The position numbers and the translations under genes are program-made. Below are positions 57,629 to 64,000 of a stretch of 64,000 nucleotides of DNA, in pieces. Each line of letters starts with the position of its first letter. Position 1 is the stretch's first letter. Under the pieces are notes generated by a model. That model saw only the letters and a list, made by a program, of their open reading frames with translations. It was not told where the DNA came from and did not search any database. The DNA comes from a virus. The stretch covers positions 62,001-126,000 of IMG/VR virus record IMGVR_UViG_3300020054_000008. One strand, given 5' to 3'.

Positions 57629-60600
57629 CTACTGGAAGTCTACGCCACTGTTTGTAATGACAAAATCTATAGCAATAAATTCGATAGCCCTTGTTGGCAC
57701 CACAACAATGCGACCGTTCAGTCTGTTGTTCTCAACGTCTTCCTGAGTATTGTTGGTATCATCCATCACGACTCTAAAAGACTCAATACCCTGCTGAGAC
57801 TGTATGGTAGCCAGGAGCGGTGTAACAGAATTAACGAAACGAGCTCTGGTCGCAGGAGTGTTAGGCTCAAATAGAATCTTATCGGCAACGGATACAACTT
57901 GTCGCTTCAACTCTAGCATCATTCGACGGACGTTAACTCTATCAAGCGCGCTTTGAGCGAGCTGGCAAGTCTTTTGACCGAAGATTACGAAGCTACCATC
58001 AGCAAAGTTTGCAATCGGGTTGATCCTTGCGTCGTATAGCGTGTCTCTATCACCAGCCGTCAACCTAATGTCTGTGTTCTTGACTTGGTCAAGGCCACCT
58101 CTGTTGAAACCTGCCGGAGCGAACCACGGGTATGCGACTGAATCGTTGTAAGCCAAAGCTCCAATAGCAGCCACAGAAGCGGGAACTCTTACTCTGCTTC
58201 CAGTGGTCTTGTCGGTGATGTACACATCTGGGAAGTACGTCGCAGAGTAGTTATTATCAAACACTCTGGACTCAAACTGCTCAGCTGTTTCTCTAACATC
58301 AGGCCACGCAATCGATGCAGACGCGATAGCTTCGCGGTCCTCAGTGAGGAATAGACGTGCTTGGGCTTCAGACCACGCAGGAATATCCATGAGGTATATA
58401 GCCATAGAGTAGTCCTTCGTTCTCTCTGCGGCCCAATCCGTGACATATGAGTCCCTGATTCCAGGAATTGCTAGGATGTTAATCCTTGTAGACATGGGAT
58501 CAGTAATAATCGTCGCGGCTTCTCTGTAAGAAGCAATGCTGTTGTTCTTTCGTCCAGTACCGCCTGGGTTCGACCTCAGACCGATTGTACCAGCGCTGAA
58601 ACCAGACGCGGCCTTTCCGATCTGACCATCAACGCTCGAGGTATCATCTGTCGATGCCGCTCTATCGTTCATGTATCTCATATCTTTGTCTAAGATATTA
58701 ACACCGTCAAACCCACCGAATACTGGAATGTTGAAAGCAGTGTACGGTGTGAAGCGGTTAAACTTCACTGATGAACTCTGGATTAGAGTCGCTAGAGTAA
58801 TTCTGCCGTAATCAGAAAGATCCGGATCCATGATCGTGTAGTCTTTGGAGTCCGGTACACCGTTTCTGATGTACGCAGCTTCAAGCATATGTTCTGGAGC
58901 GGATCCGGTTAGGTTGTCTAGCAGCGTCGAGGCGGTAGAGCCAGTACCTGCAAGAACCACTCTAGCAAGAGTAAACTTGTTAGCGTTAAAGGCATCAGCG
59001 CCAGAGCCAGTAAGAATAGTGCCAATCTCTGCTAGCCCTTGGAACTTAGAGTACGCACGGACTAGAGGGTTGAGAACGCTAGAAGCGTTAACGTTCTGAT
59101 TCGCGTTTGCAATACTTCCGGTTTCTGGACAACGCTCGTACTTAACACCCCAGTTGAGACGCTTATCAACAAGCTCTTTCTCTCCAGGGAAACCTGAGAA
59201 CCAGCCATCCTTTGCATCACCACGCGTTACCTTGTAACGAAGAGGTAGCGGAGGAACGATTGAACCGGTTAGTGCGTATCTAGTGGTTAACTTATCAGCA
59301 CCCCACAACCTTTGAAGAGACGCTCCTGCCTGACCATAAGTTATACCGTCGAGCTCGAGACCTGTATGGAGGCGATCTGTCATCGCGTCAGAAGTCTTGA
59401 TTACCGGAACGCCGCGGAACCCGAAAGGACATGCGTCTCTTGGAAGGGTCTTGTTATAGACTGCATCGTTAAGAACAACTCTCACGAAATTTGAGACGTT
59501 TGGATAACGACCGGTAACGATGATTCTCTTTTCAGCCGCGTTCGTGGCGTCGAAGTTGTAACGTGCCTTGTAGTCACCGACTTTCTTACCGATAAAGTTA
59601 TCTGAGTCTGGATCAAGGACACATCCTGGGAATGCCTCTAAGACTTGCTGATCAAGATCGGAATCATCAAAGCGACGTACTTGAACCTCGAAGCTTGGGT
59701 AAGGGTAGTTGTCGTTTGTCGACGCCTTAATATTAGCTATGGTGATCTTGACTTTGTCATTACCCCACTCACCATCTGAAAGCGTCTCGAAGTGGAACAA
59801 ATCGTGCTCTTTCTTTCCATAGGGCTGTGAAATAATCGCAGGTGATTTCGGTGTTCTAAACCTTGTGTCGAATCGACCAAACGCATTCAAAGCTTTGGCA
59901 GCATTGCCAGTTAGAGCAGTTGTAACCACGTTGTTAGATCCTGACAGGACACTTACAGCTGGTGCTGCGTTAACATCTACAGAAGCCAACTCATCTTCAA
60001 CCGCGAAGTCGAGATATAGCAAGTGCTTCTCTTCAGCGAACTTCAGAGGGTCAGTATTCAGAACATTGGTAATGTATGATTGATGTGTCGGATTCAACGA
60101 AGCAGTAACAATCTTAACACCCGCACCAGCCTGATCAAGGTATTCGTTAGTAAAAGCAGCACCAGCCGAAGACGAAATTGCCAGAGCAAAACAAAGGTTC
60201 GCAGCGTGGCTTGAATCGTTCTTTAGATCAGCGTTTTGATCGAGCTCATTGCCCCAAGTCTCTCCGATGTCGAGAACCTGTAAGCGTGAGCCTGATGCCG
60301 TTAAAACAACAGCACGAACAAGGTCAACCTTGTCGCCAGTGTTCCCTGGATCAAATGAAGGGTTGTCTGTAAACTGCGGGAACGAATAATCTGCTGACGC
60401 GGATACATCGTGACGCGCAACGATGAACTGGACTGAACTGTCCGATGCACTCATTGGTGAATCAGAAATAATAGGTTCAATTTTAAACCCGGCGTTTAAG
60501 ACGGTCCCTGTGTTCTGTGTATTTGTTATATCAGCGGCGGTCTCATTCGCGCCAGCACCCAGTACTCTAACGTATGTCAAAGCAGTTCTGTTCGAAAGAA

Positions 60601-60817
60601 ATGCATCTACAGCGTACGGTCCAAATCTTTCTGGATCTACTGTTCCAAACTTGTTAACAAAATCTGCTGTGCTTCCTACTGTAACAGGAACGAAAGCGGG
60701 ACCCTTCTCGGCGGTACCTACTACTCCTGCGGGAACACCCACAATTTCTGTCTGTCTTTGAGATGCATCAATCTCTCTCTCGAAAAAACCGGGTGATCTA
60801 AATGTTTGTTCGGCCAT
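57629..60817 (-). CDS. gp18: Tail sheath protein, first copy (1062 aa)
   Basis: This shares with the next gene the start F-R-S-P-G-F-F-E-R-E-I-D, the V-P-A-G-V-V-G-T-A-E-K-G-P-A-F-V-P-V block, R-T-P-K-S-P-A-I-I-S-Q-P-Y-G, Y-P-W-F-A-P-A-G-F-N-R-G, F-G-Q-K-T and the C-terminal I-L-F-E-P-N and A-I-E-F-I-A-I-D-F-V-I-T-N-S-G. The paralogues have diverged strongly in the central region, about residues 100-700, which should be surface exposed. It lies directly downstream of the gp15-like gene in T4 order. SD CAGGAG precedes the ATG. Confidence 0.93.
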   Translation of the reverse strand: MAEQTFRSPGFFEREIDASQRQTEIVGVPAGVVGTAEKGPAFVPVTVGSTADFVNKFGTVDPERFGPYAVDAFLSNRTALTYVRVLGAGANETAADITNTQNTGTVLNAGFKIEPIISDSPMSASDSSVQFIVARHDVSASADYSFPQFTDNPSFDPGNTGDKVDLVRAVVLTASGSRLQVLDIGETWGNELDQNADLKNDSSHAANLCFALAISSSAGAAFTNEYLDQAGAGVKIVTASLNPTHQSYITNVLNTDPLKFAEEKHLLYLDFAVEDELASVDVNAAPAVSVLSGSNNVVTTALTGNAAKALNAFGRFDTRFRTPKSPAIISQPYGKKEHDLFHFETLSDGEWGNDKVKITIANIKASTNDNYPYPSFEVQVRRFDDSDLDQQVLEAFPGCVLDPDSDNFIGKKVGDYKARYNFDATNAAEKRIIVTGRYPNVSNFVRVVLNDAVYNKTLPRDACPFGFRGVPVIKTSDAMTDRLHTGLELDGITYGQAGASLQRLWGADKLTTRYALTGSIVPPLPLRYKVTRGDAKDGWFSGFPGEKELVDKRLNWGVKYERCPETGSIANANQNVNASSVLNPLVRAYSKFQGLAEIGTILTGSGADAFNANKFTLARVVLAGTGSTASTLLDNLTGSAPEHMLEAAYIRNGVPDSKDYTIMDPDLSDYGRITLATLIQSSSVKFNRFTPYTAFNIPVFGGFDGVNILDKDMRYMNDRAASTDDTSSVDGQIGKAASGFSAGTIGLRSNPGGTGRKNNSIASYREAATIITDPMSTRINILAIPGIRDSYVTDWAAERTKDYSMAIYLMDIPAWSEAQARLFLTEDREAIASASIAWPDVRETAEQFESRVFDNNYSATYFPDVYITDKTTGSRVRVPASVAAIGALAYNDSVAYPWFAPAGFNRGGLDQVKNTDIRLTAGDRDTLYDARINPIANFADGSFVIFGQKTCQLAQSALDRVNVRRMMLELKRQVVSVADKILFEPNTPATRARFVNSVTPLLATIQSQQGIESFRVVMDDTNNTQEDVENNRLNGRIVVVPTRAIEFIAIDFVITNSGVDFQ

Positions 60818-60851
60818 TAGTCAGGTCTCCTGGATCTTAAGCTATCACAAA

Positions 60852-60858
60852 TAACTAT
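60852..60858 (-). promoter_or_regulatory. Candidate late-promoter element ATAGTTA inside an inverted repeat
   Basis: The minus strand reads AGAATAGTTATTTG, 34 bases before the first sheath gene. Six-base arms GCTATC/GATAGC at 60841-60846 and 60866-60871 flank it, so the element would lie in a hairpin loop or between operator half-sites. Confidence 0.4.
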
Positions 60859-60892
60859 TCTGTGAGATAGCGAAATGTCTTTTATTACGAAA

Positions 60893-62203
60893 TCAATCTT
60901 TAAGTAATTTTCCCAAGTCAATAGCAATACCCTCGGGTGCTTTAAGTCCGAACCTAAAAACAGTCTCTCCCTTATTAGGAGTAGATGCGGACATCAATAT
61001 AATCCTTTTCTCCCTTTTACCTGTAAAGGGGTCTATATCTGTAAATATGGCGGTTGGACCTGAATTACCTAAATCAGATTGCTTGCCACCAATTGAAGCA
61101 GCGGGATTACCGGGAAAACCTGATATCAACTTCGTAGGGTCGGCTCCCATCGCGGCTGCTGGATACCCATCTTCTTCGGTCGCGATATCATCAAGCACAT
61201 AACTTTTAGGGTCTCCAGAAGCAACTGCTGCCACTGGGGCTGTTTGAGGACCGCCTCTCGCAGCAGTAGAAGTATCAAACGATATTTCTGGTGCAGATAC
61301 CGTTTTGCGAAAAGGAACAGGCATCCCTGGCTCTTGAGCCGCTACTAAGTAAGCGCTTACGGACATCGCGAAACTATACTTCACAAGGCGCTCTGAATCG
61401 GTAAAATCATCGAAGTTGTTTTGTGGACTTAGTGCCGCGTCAACGTAAGCCGTGAATTGATAACCTTCTTTTGTCGTCACGACGTAAGTGCGACGGCGAT
61501 TCTCTATGTATCCGTTCATCATGACTGTCAACATAGAATTCATCTCTTGTGTATACTGCGCCCAAAATGTAACTTCATAATTTGCAGTGTACTGTTTTAT
61601 CGGCGGAATCTCTATAAATTCAAAAATATTCTTGTTAACGCTGTTGCTTAGAATAGTACCGTTTCTTGCTGATACTGATATTGCAGGAGCAACTCTCCTG
61701 GTTGCAAGCTGGTCGGGCGTAGTTCCGCCCCCCAAACCAGCGGGAGTGTTGTCATCAGCCGATATAGCAATATCACTAGCATTCTTGAACCCATTCTTAT
61801 TTTGCAATCTTTGGTATATTGGGTCCTCATCAGAGAGCTGTACTTTTACAAGAACAGGTGCGCCCTGGAATAATCCAGTGCCCTTGGCGCTATCTTGGTC
61901 TATACCGGTTCTGACAACTGATATCAGCGGTAAAATTAAGGCGTCACTCTTGTCCCTAAGTGGTTTGTTTCTTGCAAGTAGTGCGAAGCGTTCACCGGTG
62001 GCAAAGATAACAGGGATTTTTTTCTTCGCATCTTTTCTAGAGAAATAAAAGGGTAGCTCTTTATCAAACAGCTCAAAGACAGCTCTATCGACATCCTCTA
62101 TGGTACATGACGGCATAGAAAAATCATCAGCGACATCATTTGTATACCCAGAATTGACTTTCTCTGAAAAGCCTTTCTTATTATTTGTGTATCGAGTAGT
62201 CAT
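60893..62203 (-). CDS. gp15: Tail terminator / sheath stabiliser, gp15-like
   Basis: The 436-residue protein follows the gp15 layout. An N-terminal helix (V-D-R-A-V-F-E-L-F-D-K-E-L-P) is followed by P-V-I-F-A-T-G-E-R-F-A, I-L-P-L-I-S-V-V-R-T-G-I, then Y-T-A-N-Y-E-V-T-F-W-A-Q-Y-T-Q-E-M-N and a strand-rich Y-S-F-A-M-S-V-S-A-Y-L-V region. An additional low-complexity C-terminal 120 residues is not found in T4 gp15. It would cap the tail tube and join it to the head. Gene order (neck, this, sheath, tube) agrees with T4. Confidence 0.8.
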   Translation of the reverse strand: MTTRYTNNKKGFSEKVNSGYTNDVADDFSMPSCTIEDVDRAVFELFDKELPFYFSRKDAKKKIPVIFATGERFALLARNKPLRDKSDALILPLISVVRTGIDQDSAKGTGLFQGAPVLVKVQLSDEDPIYQRLQNKNGFKNASDIAISADDNTPAGLGGGTTPDQLATRRVAPAISVSARNGTILSNSVNKNIFEFIEIPPIKQYTANYEVTFWAQYTQEMNSMLTVMMNGYIENRRRTYVVTTKEGYQFTAYVDAALSPQNNFDDFTDSERLVKYSFAMSVSAYLVAAQEPGMPVPFRKTVSAPEISFDTSTAARGGPQTAPVAAVASGDPKSYVLDDIATEEDGYPAAAMGADPTKLISGFPGNPAASIGGKQSDLGNSGPTAIFTDIDPFTGKREKRIILMSASTPNKGETVFRFGLKAPEGIAIDLGKLLKD

Positions 62204-62205
62204 CT

Positions 62206-62868
62206 CTAATCACCGTAAAATGAGGAGCTAATGTCATCGTCATCACCGCGGGGTGAAACCTCTCTCGGGCCATCCTCGGGGGCATCAAGCTTACCCTGTT
62301 CTTGTAGCGTGCGGACGTCACCAGTTTCGCCAAGCTTGTTTTCGGCCTGACCTCTTTGCTGAACAAACGTCTCTTGTACTGCATCGTTGTCGCCAATACC
62401 TTCGTCAGTAGGCCCGATTGGATCTTTGTCAATGAGACCCTTTCTAGCCTGCTTACCTACGAGCTGTATTCCTGTCTTATACTCTACCTCGCCATATATT
62501 TCTGAAGTGAACGACGTCGTTACTATCTCAAAGAATGTGTCTCCATAAGAAAAGAAGTCGCCTTCTTTCACTTGTATGTCTTTATCAATCAAATCGCGGT
62601 AGTGAATGTACACATTCATCGTAGCTACCTTCTCACTACCAAATCTGTTGGTTGCCGTCTCTGACGGGTTCCACTCTACTGTCGCGTCGAGCTCTACCGG
62701 GGTATCGAAGTGTTTATCTATCGCTTCTTCATATACATCATGGACAGAGGTAACTTCGGTCATTACTCTGTAGTAGTATATTTTTTGACCTATGACATCT
62801 TTAACAATCTCTTTCGTCAAGTCTGATATCAGAGCTTGTTCTCTCGGCGTTATGAATAAACGTGCCAT
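62206..62868 (-). CDS. Neck / head-closure protein, gp14-like
   Basis: The 220-residue protein has a helical start (T-K-E-I-V-K-D-V-I-G-Q-K-I-Y-Y-Y-R), V-Y-E-E-A-I-D-K-H-F-D-T-P-V-E-L-D, N-R-F-G, V-K-E-G-D-F-F-S-Y-G-D-T-F-F-E-I-V and a disordered acidic tail. Position between the gp13-like and gp15-like genes and the strand pattern around R-F-G and F-F-E-I agree with gp14, but the similarity is weak. It would help close the head-tail connector. Confidence 0.6.
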   Translation of the reverse strand: MARLFITPREQALISDLTKEIVKDVIGQKIYYYRVMTEVTSVHDVYEEAIDKHFDTPVELDATVEWNPSETATNRFGSEKVATMNVYIHYRDLIDKDIQVKEGDFFSYGDTFFEIVTTSFTSEIYGEVEYKTGIQLVGKQARKGLIDKDPIGPTDEGIGDNDAVQETFVQQRGQAENKLGETGDVRTLQEQGKLDAPEDGPREVSPRGDDDDISSSFYGD

Positions 62869-62877
62869 GGCTCCTCG

Positions 62878-64000
62878 CTACTTGATTAGTATTGCTTTGC
62901 CTAACGGCATTGGCATAGTCTTTAGCGCTCTTAGAATATTTTCTGCGTCTGTTGCTTGTCCTTCTAGCAGTTTAGAGTAGGTTAAACTATCTAAGAGCTC
63001 TACCATCTGGTCTCGTAAACGTGCTTGATCCTCACGTCCCTGGCTTAACAGATCACTTCCGTTTAGCGTTAAATCAGAGTTCGGGATTGGAATAGATGAA
63101 AACTTTGATCGAACTTGCCCTAACAACTCTGTACAGAGCGCTAAGCAGTATTGTCGGACCCATTGGCGGCCCATCGAGTTAACCTTACTATATTCGTACA
63201 AGCCGAATGGGATATTCGAGAGGTTCGACGTGCCATAGATTGTTTCATCAGTGACGTCAGGATTATATGGATCGGGATTAAAAGCAACTCTAATCCAGAG
63301 CTTCTTGTTAGTCATATCCCCTGTTGGTTGTGGGAATATCCTGATCTTACTTCCGACGACCCTATAAGAGTAGTTTGATTTTCTTACTCTATTTGATATG
63401 TCCATCTGACCGGCGCGCAAGACGTCTTCGAACACAGGAAGTACATAAAACACCGTTTCAGGTGTGAATGACTCAAAGCTAAACTCGTTATTTAGATAAT
63501 TGACAGCAGACGTGGTATCAAAAAAACGATAAGCAGCTTGAGGATCAAAGTGGAATACCTCTCTGATTCTCATCTTATTCCTTGGAGTATTCGCGCTGCT
63601 GGAAACAATCAGGTTACCTGCATCATCCACCAAGCTCTCGTATATATCGTAGTCTTGCTGGTTTTCCACCAGTTGGATTGAGCCACTGACATCGTTATAA
63701 GAACCACCGATTCCCGACTCCATAGAGTAGGGTTCGGCCATCCTTAAGAGATATTCAAGGTTCTGCTTAGGGAATAACCCTTGGACGTCGCTCCCAGTGG
63801 GATAGCCCAAGTGATTATTTAGTTGAGACTTAGCATCGGCTTCGTTAATGATTCTAGAGTATTCTAGAAAACTTTCTTCTAGACACGCCCAAATCTGCTT
63901 TTTTGTCAGCTCGACACTAAGAATATCATCGCCTAGTTTTCTTTTTACAAAGGTGACAACAGAGTCTGCTTCAGACTGAAAGTCTGCATCTGTATCAAAA
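62878..64000 (-). CDS. Neck protein, gp13-like; 5' end beyond the window
   Basis: The frame is open from 64000 to the stop at 62878, so the N-terminus lies outside the window. A TTG at 63810 is internal. The visible part begins F-V-K-R-K-L-G-D-D-I-L-S-V-E-L-T-K-K-Q-I-W-A-C-L-E-E-S-F. This is the helical segment usual at the N-terminus of gp13-type neck and connector proteins. A beta domain (S-Y-R-V-V-G-S-K-I-R-I-F-P-Q-P) and helices follow. The major head genes are expected to lie to the right of the window. Confidence 0.7.
   Translation of the reverse strand, partial: FDTDADFQSEADSVVTFVKRKLGDDILSVELTKKQIWACLEESFLEYSRIINEADAKSQLNNHLGYPTGSDVQGLFPKQNLEYLLRMAEPYSMESGIGGSYNDVSGSIQLVENQQDYDIYESLVDDAGNLIVSSSANTPRNKMRIREVFHFDPQAAYRFFDTTSAVNYLNNEFSFESFTPETVFYVLPVFEDVLRAGQMDISNRVRKSNYSYRVVGSKIRIFPQPTGDMTNKKLWIRVAFNPDPYNPDVTDETIYGTSNLSNIPFGLYEYSKVNSMGRQWVRQYCLALCTELLGQVRSKFSSIPIPNSDLTLNGSDLLSQGREDQARLRDQMVELLDSLTYSKLLEGQATDAENILRALKTMPMPLGKAILIK

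Overview
The window is a compact, almost gap-free stretch of a large tailed-phage genome. It encodes a contractile-tail (T4-like, myovirus) virion together with its own replication and nucleotide metabolism. Every supported gene lies on the minus strand, so transcription runs from high to low coordinates. No gap between genes exceeds about 170 bases, and no tRNA, rRNA, insertion sequence or CRISPR array was seen. Marine-type accessory genes (class II ribonucleotide reductase, ThyX, a leucine-type family A polymerase, glutamine synthetase) suggest a phage of an aquatic Gram-negative bacterium. The host itself cannot be read from the sequence.

Layout in transcription order. (1) 64000-52489: neck proteins, a gp15-like sheath terminator, two tandem tail sheath paralogues, the tail tube, and a gp26-type tail/baseplate chaperone with a probable frameshifted extension. 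(2) 52412-41024: tape measure and baseplate proteins, including a LysM-type gp53-like protein and a large hub-like protein. (3) 40986-31070: replication and nucleotide genes: mini family A polymerase, DEDDh exonuclease, single-strand binding protein (SSB) with its own promoter and terminator, RecA/UvsX, FEN-type nuclease, DnaB-like helicase and NrdJ. (4) 31057-27339: ClpP-like protease, amidase endolysin, eukaryote-type glutamine synthetase, hotdog thioesterase and ThyX. (5) 27213-22467: coiled-coil/membrane proteins and an array of fibre/LamG lectin proteins. (6) 22428-8645: an MBD4-like and an Fpg/Nei-like DNA glycosylase, a dUTPase/dCTPase-fold enzyme, a J-domain protein, DnaE polymerase, a thymidylate-synthase-fold enzyme with the dCMP-type active-site Asp, UDP-galactopyranose mutase, glycosyltransferase, dNMP kinase, UDP-galactose epimerase, cupin, DHH phosphoesterase, MT-A70 methyltransferase and dCMP deaminase. 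(7) 8590-1: mostly acidic, probably virion-internal or head-core proteins, a dead superoxide-dismutase fold, a sigma-region-4-like protein, membrane/lysis candidates and a pterin-dehydratase fold.

The most exciting reading is region 6. The window contains a dCTPase-like enzyme, a dCMP-hydroxymethylase-like enzyme and a dNMP kinase. Next to them are the two enzymes that make UDP-galactofuranose and a glycosyltransferase. Two base-excision glycosylases sit nearby, one closely resembling the MBD4 domain that repairs deaminated modified cytosine. I infer a possible cytosine hypermodification pathway, perhaps galactofuranosyl-hydroxymethyl-cytosine DNA. Surface-glycan or virion-protein glycosylation remains an alternative.

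Other notable signals are: a recurrent ATA[G/T]TTA element just upstream of virion genes (candidate late promoter); a T7 slippery run at the chaperone gene end; a probable CTG start codon; and short N-terminal [L/I]xE segments shared by the suspected internal head proteins.
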